This document shows, in pieces, positions 12,817-24,737 of a stretch of DNA of 64,000 nucleotides. The stretch comes from Celoporthe dispersa. Taxonomy: Eukaryota; Ascomycota; Sordariomycetes; Diaporthales; Cryphonectriaceae. The stretch is taken from contig WAID01000005.1 in assembly GCA_016584495.1 (NCBI GenBank), forward strand, positions 2,244,501 to 2,308,500, given 5' to 3'. The position numbers were made by a program, and so were the translations under genes. Position 1 is the stretch's first letter. Every line of letters starts with the position of its first letter. Under the pieces are notes generated by a model. It was not told where the DNA came from and did not search any database. It worked only from the letters and a program-made list of their open reading frames with translations.

Positions 12817-15800
12817 TTAATGCCTTCGTGTACACACTCCACCAACAGGACCACCGCGACCACCTAACGCTCCCGTTTCTCTATGTGGTCGCGAGTATCT
12901 TCGGCGACACATGATCCTTGCGCGACCCAGCACCAGAGCCGCTGCTGCTATTCGTGCGCGCCTGCCGCAGTGGGCTTCGCTGCCCAGCCGGCGCGGTCGT
13001 ACCGGCTGTGGTCCAGAGCACGCTGTTGCTGGGCAAGGCGGCCCTCTGGCGTGCGCTGGGGGGCTGCCGACCTCGCTGCCAGACGTGAAGAAGGAACTCC
13101 GTTGGAGCGCGATGTCGATGTCCACGTCTTCATCATCGTCCGGGCCGTCATCCCCTACAAACGTCCAACTCTCCTCCTCGGCATCGTCGTCCACGGTGTC
13201 GGAGCCATAGTTGCTCGCGCGCCCTGTGGCTGCGGCGGCGTTCTTGCCTGCCTTCTTCTCGATGAGGGACTTGGCGTATTCCATGTCGCGGTAGATGCAC
13301 TGGATCGCTGTATCGACGCCGTTCTCCTGCACGAAACAATCAGCAAAAGAAACTCAAGGGGTTGGGGGTTGAGAGGTGGAATGCCATCGGGATCATAGGC
13401 CTACCTTGCGGATGTTCTCCCCCAGCACCCTCGCCTTCACAATCATCCTCTCGGAATGGGTCGCCTCCCACAGCGCTCGTGCAAATGAGTTGACGCCCCA
13501 CTTCTTCAGCAAAATACCCACACCGAGATCCTCGACACGTCCGCCAAAGAAAAACTGATCACCGAAGAAAGGCCGGATGATGGTGGGGATGCCGGCACGC
13601 AAGCTCGCGCCCGTCGTGCCCGATCCGCCATGGTGCGCCGCCGCGTCGATCTGGTTGAACAGCCAGTCGTGAGGAGCCGACTTGATGGCGAAGATCTCGG
13701 GCGGGAGAGGGATCTCTGTGGCGTCGCGGCCAGACTGCTCCTCGGCGGCAGCTCCCTCCGCCTTGGGATCAAGCCGGTCGCTCCAGCCCTTGCTGAGGAT
13801 ACACCTCACATCCGCCTTGACGACAGCATCAATGATCTCCCGCGTGAACTTGGCCGGGTTGTCCAGGATGATGCTGCCAAAGCCGATGTACACCAGTTTC
13901 TTGCCATCCTTGTGGGCCTTGTCGATGAAGGTGACAAGATCTGCAGGCGGCGTCCAGTCCTTGCCGCCCTCATCGAGAAACCAGTACCCGGTGACTCGGA
14001 TCCAGTCACTGTAGTCCATCGGAGGAGGGACGACCTGCGGCGAGAAGTTGTAGATGAAGGGGACCTTGTTGGGCTGCAGCTTCTCGAGGCTGGTGCTCGG
14101 CAGGCCCAGTGTCTTGTTCCGCCACTTGTTGATCTGGTGGGCAGTAGCCTTCCAGAACACAGCATCGAAGAGGACGTACGTGATGAGGTTGTAAGCACCG
14201 CCCATCTTGCGCTCCGGCATCATGAAGGCGTGCGGATAAGCCCTGGTCCTCGTCCATGGCATGCCGAAGGCGCGGAAGTAGGGGATGCAGAGCTTCTCCG
14301 CGATGTGGACGCCTCCCATGGCGGAAGGGCTCTCGATGAGCACGTCAGAGCCCCTGCACGCCAGCCAGCTGCTGCTGAGAAGCCCATCAAGCCAACTCCG
14401 CATAGTCGAGTTGGCCTTTTGCAGAAACGAGACCGTAAAAGTGCCATTCTCGATGCAGAGCCGCATCAGCTCACCGGGATCACCTTCCACCGGCGCAAAC
14501 TCGATGCCGTGCTTCTCGATCCAGTCTTTAAATTCAAGATGGGTCGCAATCTTCGGCTTGTGGCCTTCGGCAAGCAGCCCTTTGCAGAGCGCAATGTAGG
14601 GCTGCACGTCACCACGCGAACCAATAGTCAGACAGGTGATTCGAAGGGACTTCTCCGGCTTGAAGTTGACAAAGGACGCCTTGGGGTCATCGAAGATGAT
14701 AGTCGGTCCATCAGATCCGGTGGAGGCGTGTCGCGGGAGTGTCAGCTCATGTTGCGGGAACTCGTCGTGTCGGGCTTCCTCGAGTGCCTTCTGCTCGGCC
14801 ACAGCCTTCTCCGCTTCCTCTCTTGCTTCGAGGTCCAGCTCTCCAGAGTCGTGCAGGAACTTGGAAGCCTCGATGCCCTGGTGGAGGAACACAGTCAAGT
14901 CGTCACGAAGGGCCGAGTCGCCGAACTCGAAGAACAGCTCTTCGTGTCCGCGGATGACAACCACCAGACCGGCATACCCTAGCCGGAAGCCGCTGGATTT
15001 GGTCACATTCTCGATATCTCGGATCGGCAGAATGAGCTTCGTGCGCGTGCCGGGCATGAGACTTCGGAAACACAGCGTGCGATCGCTTAGGTAGACCTTG
15101 CCGTAGAGAGGAAGGACCCGCATGAAGTATCCAAAATAGGTAGCCCTCAGCCTCTCGCTCTTGGGTAGGGCGAAGTGTACCTGGAAGCGCTCCTCCGCGA
15201 CCCTGTCCTGCTCCTCATCATCAGGCTCCTCGCCGGTCCTGAGGGCTGCGTGCTCATCGTAGTGCTTCTGGCCGCCTTTCCACATGCCAGACACCTTGCC
15301 GGCGTAGCCCATCGATTCTGTGGCAAGCATACCACTCATCCTCTTGGAGTGGCGGGTCAGGTACTCTGCAAAAGCGCCCACTCGCTGCAGAGGATACGTC
15401 CCGATCTTTGTGATGGTCTCTAGTGTTGCCGCTGGTGCCTCAAATTTCTCACCCGATGCTGGATCCGGGACGTGGCCCGTTGTCGCAGCGTGTTGAGGCC
15501 GGAACTGATCCAGGTTGCCAGCGGAAAGATGGTGCCTTGGGCTTCGCGGATGGTGCTCCCTTCCTTTCGCCGAGCTGGACCTCTGGACGGTAGGGCTATG
15601 GAAGACATCACTCCCTCGAAGAATCTGGCTGGCGGACTGGTCCAACTCACCAGAGGTCGTCATGGCCGAGAAGCTCGCGATACTCGGATCTTCCGTGGAC
15701 TCGGCGCATGAGTCCGTTGACTCTAGGCGCTTATCGCTACGGCGTTGTCGGCTCAGGGACCGTTCTCGGTCCCGGCTGAAGCTGCGCCGAGGCGAGGCAT

Positions 15801-17809
15801 CGCCACGAGGGATATCTGTACTCCTGCGTGCGAACTGCCGTATCGCGTCGAAGCTGCTCCTGGGGAACTCTCCGCTCCCGCGAGGAGATGGACCTATCGG
15901 CGACCGTGGGCTGTTTGGTGAGAGTGTGGCCCTCACATTGTCATGCAGCTTGCCAGTGCGTATCTCGGCGGGGGCGGAAAGCCCAGGTCTGTTGCTGGTA
16001 TAAGAGCTGCGTTTGGAGTCTGCCTTGGAGCCACTGGGAGTCACTGCCTGATCCGCCGCCTTGGCCTCACTCTCACGGCGTTTCTGTACAGCATCTTCGA
16101 TGATAATCTTGAGCACGCCGATGGCTTCTTGGCCAAAGCTGAAGAACGAGAAGAAGTACTGCTCGGCATTAGCGATGAGAACCGAGACAAGAAAAAAAAA
16201 AAGGCCCAGAAGCATTGGGAGCTATTTTCCTCACCTCGTCGATGGCATACGTCTCATCGTTGTCAATGACGCGTATCTTGCAGGTTTCGGCAAACTCGAG
16301 CATCTGTGTCTCCTCAATGTCAATCACGTTCTGAATCGGCAGGCTAATCTTGACACTGTCGCCGTCATTATGACTCCGGAAAATCACCCGCTGTAGACAC
16401 TTGACCCATTCCTTGGCACTCTGCGCGCTGTCGGCCCGGAAGTAATAGGTGCGGTGGTCTGTTTCCAGGGTGAAGTTGACGCCGTCCTTATCCTTGTCCG
16501 TGACTGAGGCGGAGATGCCATAGCGAAGATCGATCTGGCCGTGGGGGAAGTAGAGATTAGAGGGATCACGGTAGTAGGAGAAGACGTCGCCCTTGAGTCG
16601 GAACCAATATCTGTTGTACTTTGGATTCCGCTTGCCCGACTTGGAGAGATGGCCCGACTTGGTAACTTCATGCTGGTATACTGTAAGCGACGTCGTCTCG
16701 GCGTCCAAACCGGGGGACTAACCGCCTTCTTGGGAAGGTAAGCGTAGAAGCAGATGTGCTTGGACGTGATGTAGATGTAGCCCTGGAGGAGCACGCCCTG
16801 AAGAAGCCAGCAAGGGTATTCTGTGACCTCACATCAGCACACAGGTGTCCGCTCTCCGGCCTCCACGGTGGGTGAACTGACCTGATATGAGCTCCTCGGG
16901 TTCGTCGAGCTCGAAGATGCCCTGCAGCCGTTTCGAGAGCTCCGTGGGCCCTGTTCCTGTCAAGTCTGGCGTCGCCGGCCTCACATCCATCGATCCTCGC
17001 TCCAGGTCAGAACTCGGCCGTGCCGCCACTTCCGCGCGGGCCTCCAGCATGCGGCTCATCACAGGCGCAAGGCGATTCCCATCATGTGTGCTTGATAATA
17101 GCAGACCCTCGCCCACGGGGGATTCCGGCTCCGATTCCTCCTGTATCTTTGTGACCGGCTGTTTCCCGTCTTTCTTGGACCGGCTCTTGGACGACAGCCT
17201 CGATAATAACGGCACCGACCTCATGAGCTTGTCACCGCTGAACTTCCTCCTGTGGCTTCTGTGGCTCTTGGATCCCGGCTTCGTGAGGACGGTGGTCTGT
17301 GACATCGGGTCTGCGAGGGCGTTATGCCTGGTGGGCTTGTCCTGGCCTGACTCGTCATCACGAGAGTCGTCTGCGTCCTCCTCCTCGCTGCTGTGGCCCT
17401 CGAACCGGTTGTGGAAGTCGACCTTGGGCCCAGCAGCAGCGATGAGACCAAATATGCTCTGGTTCATATTGACGAACGGGCGGTTGCCGCCCAGCCCGAC
17501 TGGCAACACATCCTCCTCCTGCTCGTCATCCTCCTCTTTCCGCCTCAGCTGGTCTGGAAAGTCCATCGTGTGGGAATGGGGCGGATGTCGCTTCTGAAGT
17601 TTGCGGTGGAAGGTTCGACGGCGGTGATCGCTGGGGGATGCGCTGGTCGGAGACAGGGTGATCGTGGGTGATTGCGGCAACGAGGGCTGTGAGGTCGATA
17701 ATAGGGGGCCTCGTTGTCGATGATGATGTGCGCTCCTCCGAGGCTCTGACTGCGAGGAGGCAGAGGGCTGAGGAGCAGAAGTAGGAGACTGAGGCTGTTG
17801 AGGCTCCAT
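12817..17809 (-). CDS. atg26: sterol 3-beta-glucosyltransferase Atg26
   Basis: Transfers glucose from UDP-glucose to ergosterol; in several fungi it is needed for pexophagy. Start ATG 17809. Introns are at 16821-16881, 16673-16722, 16159-16234 and 13327-13404, giving 4728 nt, or 1575 aa. In order: Ser/Pro-rich N-terminus; first GRAM segment (PEELISEYPCWLLQGVLLQG ... YITSKHICFYAYLPKKA) interrupted by a PH domain (SGHLSKSGKRNPKYNRYW, about residues 345-440); Ser/Arg-rich linker; second GRAM half around 650-770; and from about 990 a GT28/GT1 catalytic region (LTIGSRGDVQPYIAL) with sugar-nucleotide motif AAHHGGSGTTGASLRAG near residue 1327. The order and sequences match ascomycete Atg26 closely. 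Acceptor 16673 was chosen over an earlier CAG because only it keeps the PH frame. The last 95 residues, after the acidic EEESWTFVGDD stretch, are Arg/Gly/Pro-rich and poorly conserved. Confidence 0.93.
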
Positions 17810-19697
17810 CTTGTCTGCATGGGCCTAGACAGGCGGCAGCCCACCCCAAAAGGAACGGAAGCCTGCAGAGTGGCCTGCAGCGGTTGGGGGTGTGCAAGCG
17901 GTCGGTGGATACCGTATGACGAAGGTGCACAGGCAGGTATGCGGCTCTGGTTGGGCAGGCAGATATCGGAGGAATAACTTAGTGATGGGCGGACGGAGAG
18001 GTTGCACTACCGGACGTGCATCGTACCTCGGATGTGTGGACCTGTACGGGATTGGAGGATCGCAGCCTGGAGTGCGATGTTGCGCTCGGCCAGGCGGGTC
18101 AAGCTGGATGACAAGACGGAAGGCTCACCGGTTCTGACAGCAGAAGAGATGATTAGCCGTCGAACAAAAGAAAGGAAAAAAAAGGAGAGCCGCCCAGTCG
18201 ACTGGGTTTCAGATGCAGCAGGACGGCGGCCTGCCTGCACATGCAGGACGTGTGGCAACCTGCAGACGAAGGAATAAATGACCAGCCCGTGTGTTGCTAG
18301 GCTCTGCATCGCCCCTACACCAAGTCTCGTCTTCTAACTGCTTGCTACCATAGTATGCACTCTGGTACCTGCTACACAGACCGAGCAGATGCAGTCACAT
18401 GCTAGGCTGACTCACCCAACAACGACGATCAATGTCTTGGGAGCAGGTGATGGTGACGATCGATCATGAAGATGCCGGTTGACGATGGTGGTGCGGGATC
18501 TATAAAGGACAGAGGGACAACAAATCTTTTCTTTTTTATTACCGCGACTTTGATCCCAGCGTCGAGACCAGGAGGAAAACTTCGCAAGGCGCAAAAGAGA
18601 GAAAAAGAAAGAGGTCCTTGTGTGGTGGAGGAGGCTCATGGGCTAGTTGATATTAGGAAATAGAACAGGGAATGCAGCGTCACTACTGAAGGAGCATCGA
18701 GACCTTGTCTCTCCTATGTATATCCTGTGCCCGTCCGCTACCGGGAGAGAAAAAAAATCCAGGCCGTCCTGAGACAAGTCACGAACCTATGTACGATCGC
18801 GACCTGCAAGTATTCCATTCCTATCGTGGGCCTGACTCTCCTGCTTTGGGCTGGGGAGCCTAACTTTTGCACCATCTGAGCTTGTGACGAAACCATCCAA
18901 GTCAGTTCAGCAAGTCGGGATGATAGCGACAGGTGACATAGGACCCCCTGGCCCGGCCAAACGGAATATGATTGGTCAAGATAGCGCTCAGGGCCCAGGG
19001 TCAGCGGGGCCGCTGAGCACTTCTAGCGTCAATCTTATCGATAAATAGCGGGATCCAGCAGTACCTTCAGGGGACCTGTTCAGTGCCGTCATCGAGCTAG
19101 AGGCCCGCAGGGCGGCGGGCTGAGGTCGGCAGGTCGGGTCCATTGCGCCCCATCCACAGGCCCATCAAGGTCACAGTCCCCAGGGACGAGCAGCTCCTGT
19201 GACGGACGACTCATCACATGTCAACAGGAGAAGCCCGGTACTGTCAGCAAAAGGAACGCAGCGACACAACACATGTTTCTTTTCCTTTTTCTTTTCTCTT
19301 TTTCTTGTTTTTTCCCCCTTCTGTTGCAGCTTACTTTGCAGATTCAGTAGGACGGTATGATTCCGAACACGAGGGACGCTTATTCCCTCGCGAAGCTGAG
19401 GCTTACCACGGGCAAAGCGCAAGGATAAAAAGCGAGAGCATTGCGAGAGCGAGGCAGGGCCCATGCCAAGACAAGGGCGATGCGAATATGACAACAACCT
19501 GATGGTTCGATTTGCATTGTCCCTAACGTGATGAATTGCTCTGACCTGCAAACAACGCAACGTCCGACAGGAAGACGTCGCAAACGCGCCGGTCCATATA
19601 CCCAACTCCGAGCTTGGAGCAAAGTGAAGGGGGAACACCCCTCCCCCGTCCAAAAAGAACAAGAAAAATGAACACGAATCCTCACAGTCTTCCATGA
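17810..19697. other. gene-free spacer
   Basis: 1.9 kb between the Atg26 start and the Cmr1 stop, both genes on the minus strand. It should contain the Atg26 promoter. There are short T-rich tracts (19277-19318) but no gene, RNA or repeat I can support. Confidence 0.6.
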
Positions 19698-21314
19698 CTA
19701 CATCCAGAGACATACTTTCCCCGATGCCGTCCCGCCCACAACCCAGTTCTGCGTCGGGTGCAGATGCGCCACAGCCGGCACGGCCGTGATGCCCTCACCG
19801 TCCAGCTGCGCCAGCTGCTCGCCGTCGGCTCCGTAGACGTCGACAAAGCGGTTCATGTTCCCGATCGCCAGCTTCGCGATCCCGTCCGCCGGGTGCCGCT
19901 GCCACTGGGGCTTCAGGATCGTCACCCACCGGCCCGTCTGATTGTTGTGCTTGACCATGTGTGCGGGCTTCATCTCGTCATCGCTAGCCGTGTACCCGGC
20001 CTTCCAGCCCGACGCCGCCTCTGAGAAGTCGTAGATCTTGATCGTGTCGTCGTACGAGCTCGTGGCCACGTGACCTGTCGGGCTCCACGACGCGTGGGAG
20101 ACGGAGAGCCGGGACACGTGCTCGCCGATGGGATGTGGGTGAGGCGACGCCTTGCCAGTGATCTTGCGCATGTCCCAGATCTTCATCGTGCGGTCCAGAG
20201 AGGCCGTGGCCAGGAGATGCGGGGCCTGGGGGTGCAGCGAGAAGCCGCCGATCTTGGCGTCGCTGAGCTCCCAGATCTCCGCGTCATCCTTCGTGCGGAG
20301 GTCATACCGGCCAACGGAGCCCGAGAGGGTGGAGAAAACGATCGTGTTGGGGTCGCTGGAGGCCATGTCGATGGAACTGATGGGAAGGTCCTGCTCGTCG
20401 TCCGGCCCAAACACCTGGACCGATACAGGTGTTCCCGCACCGAGGTCGAGTTTTCGGATAGTCGAGTCGTAGGAGGCCGTGTAGACTGCGTTGAAATCTT
20501 TGGAGGGGAAATGAAACGACGATATAGTCCTCGTGTGCGTCTTGAAAGCTGATATCACGGGTGGCTCGACCGCGTCCTCGTCTTCGTCGTCCACCTGTGC
20601 TACTTCCTGCGAGGCGTCAAAAATACCCATAGCACCCTCCTTATCGCCGGCAAATATCAAAGGCTTCGCTTGTGTCGGGTGGAAACCCATCGAGTAGATT
20701 CTCTGCGGAACAATCTTGATATCTGGCGAGGAGAGAGATTAGCAAGACGAGCTGATGCTTCCGTACCTGGGCTAGTGTGTGATCTGCTCACCATTTACTG
20801 CCCACTTATCGTACATCTCCAGTTTATTCATGCTCTCTCTCAGCCGCTTTAGATCCTTATCCGTGGTCTCTTTTATGTCGTCCTCGTCAAACGTCCGCAC
20901 CCCAGGATCAGCCCCCATCTTGGGCAGCAGGAGTCCCAATGAATTGATATCGTCGTTGAACTTCCTGCCTTCGACCATGATATTGTGGAGGCTTAGGTCA
21001 TCCGAGACCCTGGCCTTCTTGGCCGGCCTCTCCGGAGGTAGTAAGGCGGCCGGGACATTGTCGTCGTGTTCTCTCTTGACAGGATCCTGGCCCTTGAGTC
21101 GTGAGCTCGCCCTCGTCGCAACAGCAGACTCGCGCTTGGGTCTCTCGCTTCTCCCGACAGGAGATCTTCTGCGTCTCGCTGGCTTGGGCGCAGGAGGGGG
21201 CTTGGCGATCTTGACGGCAGATTTTGAAATGTCTTTGAGAATGGCCTGGTTGGCAGCGATGTTCTGCAGCCTGCGCTGCTCGAAGAGGGACACGCCCTCC
21301 TTCTTGGGAGGCAT
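19698..21314 (-). CDS. cmr1: Cmr1-like WD40 DNA damage-binding protein
   Basis: Start ATG 21314 (MPPKKEGVSLFEQRR), chosen over an upstream non-ATG extension. One intron, 20723-20791 (GTGAGC ... CCAG), joins AVN to DIKIVPQRIYSMGFHPT. Product 515 aa, the usual size of the Cmr1/WDR76 family. The N-terminal 170 residues are basic and coiled (YEKRR-like LFEQRRLQNIAANQ, conserved KKARVSDDLSLHNI). The rest is a seven-bladed WD-repeat propeller with blades such as YTASYDSTIRKLDLG, LATASLDRTMKIWDMRK and VATSSYDDTIKIYDF, ending GGTASGKVCLWM. Known members bind damaged DNA or chromatin and collect in nuclear quality-control foci on replication stress. It is divergent from the Mtf2-like gene, sharing a 485-bp upstream region. 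Confidence 0.93.
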
Positions 21315-21799
21315 TTTGGAGGGAGAAAAAAAAGTTAAAATCAAGGCTACAAGTGTAGGAAAGTATTGTCAGTCTATACTTCCAATCATTAAGTACTGGA
21401 ATTGAGGAAACAAAGCAGGTTGTGAAGCCCACAGCGTCATCAAAGACAACAGGCGGCTTTCAGGCCACAGAAGAAAAGGCACTTTAGAAAAAGAGACGCG
21501 TCGACTTTGGCGCGATGCGCAGCAGTCATTGACGCCCTTTCGCGAGGAGCACGCGCTAGCACGCTCCCGGCCAGGGGTGGAACAGGGCTGCAAGGCATCT
21601 GGCTGCAGGGGTTGGCAGCGGGCAGACTGCGATAAGCAAGGCTCTGTCTTATCGGGGCGTCGACCCCTGCAAATTTTCTTGAGGTGTTCTGCAACATTAA
21701 CTTTCCACTCTGAATCCTAGCTTTGGCTATCGTACTCTCTCTCTCTCCGCGCCACCACGTTCCAACACCACGTGCGGGGGAAGATTGGCCACTTCCAAG
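21315..21799. promoter_or_regulatory. shared divergent promoter region, Cmr1 / Mtf2-like
   Basis: 485 bp separates the ATGs of two divergent genes, so both core promoters must sit here. No clear TATA box is seen. A short TC-rich run (21733-21748) precedes the plus-strand start. The regulatory role follows from position only. Confidence 0.5.
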
Positions 21800-23212
21800 A
21801 TGCCCACCACACTCACTCCATTTCTCTACCAGACGGGCACCCTCTCGAGATGTGCCAGGGCGGCAGTCCTGCGATCCAGCTTCCACACGACGTCCCGGCG
21901 CAGGTATGAGGACGATATCATCCCCTTCGAGCTGCCGCCAGATCTCGAGAACACCACAAGAGGACGGAGCCGCCGGCAAGATACCATCACACCGACCGAG
22001 CGAGTCACGTTCGAGAACATATTTAGAGAGATCGCACAGAAGGGCAGGAAACCTAAGCTAGATAAATCCGCCTCAACCAAGGAGACGAAGAGCGACCAGC
22101 AAGAGACCCCGAGCATTCTCGCCGCACTCCAGTCGGTTGGTCAGGATGAGAACAGCAGGGAACAGGCAGTCTTCAATGTCAACTCCATAATGGAGGATGC
22201 TGCCTCGAGGTACAGCAAAGGCCAGCCGTCGATCAGGGGGCTCGACCCGCTGTCGCCGCTGGATGCGACGTACTCAGCCGCCGAGCGAGAGAAGGCCCTG
22301 CTGCGGTTTCCGCCAACGCTCAGATATGCTGCGAGGATGGCTTTTGGCATGTTTGACCCGGTGGACCCTTCGCCTACCGTCCAGCTGGAAGGTGGCAAGG
22401 TGCAGAAGCTCGGCTCGTTGACAGAATTGGACCCGGTCGAGGCGGTCGGGGCCGGGGTCAGGCCGGTTGAGGATCGACTCGCCAAGACGTTGGAAATCGA
22501 GGCAAAGCGCCGTGGAGAGCGACTGCGGATCAAGGCGTGGATGGATTCTGCAGAGGATGACTTTGAACTCTGGGGGGTTCTGGAGCAGGAAGTCTTTCCC
22601 CTTGTCCACCGCCTAGGAATTACGGACTCTCCGCCAAACCCCGCCTTCAAGCCGAGGAAGGTCAGGCGCTCCAGGAAGAAAGACGTGGTCGAGGAGGCGC
22701 CTGAGGTCCAGGCAGAGGCACAGCCAAAGGAAGCGCAGGGCGCGGCTGGAGCATCCCTCGACATGGAGATCTATGGGCCCATCTACCCACAGCTCCTGCT
22801 AGAGGGTCTCGACATGCTTGATACCAAGTTTGCCCGTCCGTCTCCCTACATATCACACCTCCTTCCGCGCATCAAGGAGCTTGGTCTGGTATCGTACGTC
22901 CTCGGCGTGAGCACGTCGTTCTACAACCGCCTGATGTCCCAGCTGTGGAACCGCTACGGCGACGCCCAGGGCGTGTTGAATCTGCTAGAGGAGATGAGGC
23001 ATGCGGGTCTGTATTTTGACGAGGAGTCGAAGTCGATTGTCCACCGTATCGAGCAGCTATACATGTCTGCCGATGAGGGAGACAAGGAGTTCTTTGCGGC
23101 GAAGCTCATGGACATGCCCGAGTACGAGCCGATCTTGGCAGGCAGGCTGAGCCACTGGGTGAGCCACATCGACCGGAGTATCAAGGAGAGGAGAATGGGC
23201 CTGGGATTTTGA
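21800..23212 (+). CDS. Mtf2-like mitochondrial RNA/translation factor
   Basis: Intronless, 470 aa. ATG 21800 was chosen over an in-frame TTG five codons upstream. The N-terminus is an Arg/Ser-rich, acid-free presequence ending in RSSFHTTSRRRYEDD, a typical mitochondrial processing region. The C-terminal half (GPIYPQLLLEGLDMLDT, RIKELGLVSYVLGVSTSFYN, LLEEMRHAGLYFDEE) resembles the fungal Mtf2 C-terminal domain; yeast Mtf2/Nam1 couples mitochondrial transcripts to RNA processing and translation. The helical repeats, with a PPR-like 'MRHAGLYFDE' element, suit RNA binding. The middle is charged and low-complexity. Mitochondrial location is well supported; the exact family name is from memory of its pattern, so function is moderate confidence. 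Confidence 0.75.
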   Translation: MPTTLTPFLYQTGTLSRCARAAVLRSSFHTTSRRRYEDDIIPFELPPDLENTTRGRSRRQDTITPTERVTFENIFREIAQKGRKPKLDKSASTKETKSDQQETPSILAALQSVGQDENSREQAVFNVNSIMEDAASRYSKGQPSIRGLDPLSPLDATYSAAEREKALLRFPPTLRYAARMAFGMFDPVDPSPTVQLEGGKVQKLGSLTELDPVEAVGAGVRPVEDRLAKTLEIEAKRRGERLRIKAWMDSAEDDFELWGVLEQEVFPLVHRLGITDSPPNPAFKPRKVRRSRKKDVVEEAPEVQAEAQPKEAQGAAGASLDMEIYGPIYPQLLLEGLDMLDTKFARPSPYISHLLPRIKELGLVSYVLGVSTSFYNRLMSQLWNRYGDAQGVLNLLEEMRHAGLYFDEESKSIVHRIEQLYMSADEGDKEFFAAKLMDMPEYEPILAGRLSHWVSHIDRSIKERRMGLGF

Positions 23213-23589
23213 GATGATCATGGATGAATAAAGAAGCCGAGTTTCTACTCCATTCTACTGCATTGCGTGCCTCACAGTATGCCGCGCGACTTGTCGAAAT
23301 ATGTTAGTGCAAAAGACGGAATCGGTTCACAGGTTACATTGACTGCAGGGCACCACCTTTGGTGCTCGTCCACGAACGCAACCTTAGAACTTAACAAGGT
23401 GCAGAGGACTACTAACACATGACTTCCCACGGGCCTTGCCGGACGGGTGCCCATCCCGTGCTCATATCTCTGACATCTCATCAACTCCATCCTTGTCGTT
23501 CGTTACACACATCGTCGTCCCACCCTTGACCAATGACCATTTGTGCCATCATTTGTGCCAATGTCAATCATTCCTTGTAGGCCCGCTCA
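23213..23589. other. convergent intergenic spacer
   Basis: Space between the 3' ends of the Mtf2-like gene (+) and the unassigned three-exon gene (-). AATAAA-like sequence at 23226-23231 (gaataaag) could serve Mtf2 polyadenylation. Nothing else is seen. Confidence 0.5.
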
Positions 23590-24737
23590 CTAGCCCTCCC
23601 GCATCACATCTCGAATCTTGCTCGTCACATTGATGAGTCGGAGATCCTTGCCGACATAAACGTCTGGAATGATGTCTCCGTTGGTCCATCTCTTTGGGCC
23701 TAGGCCTGTGATCATAGGCCTAAACTCATCGGGGACGTGCATGATGTCCAGACACGCTTGGAGGTTATAGTCTCTGCCTGGCACTTGGCGAGCAACGATC
23801 CTACAGAAAGGGATAACCCCAAGTCAGTTCACAGCCACCACCCCTGGCCAGAAAGGACAAGAGCTCCTCGACGAGGGTATATGCACTTACCACCCGCGAT
23901 GCTCGTCAGTATGAACGGTGAACATCATCAACCGCCCGATTCCGCCCTTCCCCAGCTCGAGGATCCCGTAGAAGTCGTCAGCTGTACGGTCTTGCTGCAA
24001 AGCAGGAGACCAGCCGATATACGTCTCGGCCGGCTCGTCAGAGCGAAGCATTGTAACGCGAAACGTAGCCCGCTGGTCCACTACCGCCTGTATTGAGAGC
24101 AGGGTGCTGCCGATGACCTCGAAATCGGGGCTGGGGGGGTCGTCCATGCGGTGAATGCACAGCCTCGCATCGGGATACAGCATACTAAGGCTGGCGAGGC
24201 ATGCGCCACGAATGCGCATCTTCTTGTTGGTTTGCTGTTGGGGACCAGCGTCGTCCTGGGCTTTCTGTAGAGCATGACCGGTACTCTCGTCTCTAGAACT
24301 GCTGGCGTCTTCCTCCTCTGGCTCCATTGTAGCACTACTTTCTCTGCTATCCTCACGCTGGGAATGGCCTAGGCTGTCCCTGCTATCTTGAAGATGGGCA
24401 GGACCTGCGGCGGTCTTGGGATTCTCAGTTAAAATCGGTGGTCAGGCAATGTGATTTGGATCAACCAGTGGACTTACCAGGTCAACAATCTCACATTGGG
24501 AAGACATATCTGGTCTAACTTCTCGACGAGATGACGTGACTCCTCGGAAATTCTCAGATGGGTAAGTGGTGATCGAAAGTGGACTGCAAAGGAACGAAAA
24601 CTAAGCCGACAATCTTGTAATACGGAAGGGACCTCGAGATGTTTGATTAAGGTGGCTATGATCACGGGAAAGATGGAAAGAATGTGATACACCGATTGAG
24701 GGCCAACAAAGGGAAGAACGATCGCGTCGATTCGCAT
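23590..24737 (-). CDS. hypothetical protein, three exons
   Basis: I do not recognise this gene. ATG 24737 opens MRIDAIVLPFVGPQSVYHIL. The first intron has a clear donor (GTAAGT from 24477), and the acceptor that preserves the downstream frame is 24383 (ATAG), although a second AG nine bases on is also in phase. The second intron, 23801-23890 (GTAAGT ... GTAG), joins HTDEHRGW to IVARQVPGRD. The model totals 963 nt, or 320 aa. The second exon begins with a Ser/Glu/Asp-rich stretch (EPEEEDASSSRDEST), then a mixed globular region (GILELGKGGIGRLMMFTVHT). The last exon holds FRPMITGLGPKRWTNGD. There is no signal peptide or catalytic motif. Open frames and splice sites support a real gene; its role is unknown. 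Confidence 0.6.

Noticed and set aside
13630..14982. 450-codon plus-strand open frame
   Set aside because: It lies wholly inside the fourth exon of Atg26 on the opposite strand, where catalytic motifs fix the real frame. The plus-strand translation is Arg/Leu-rich shadow sequence.
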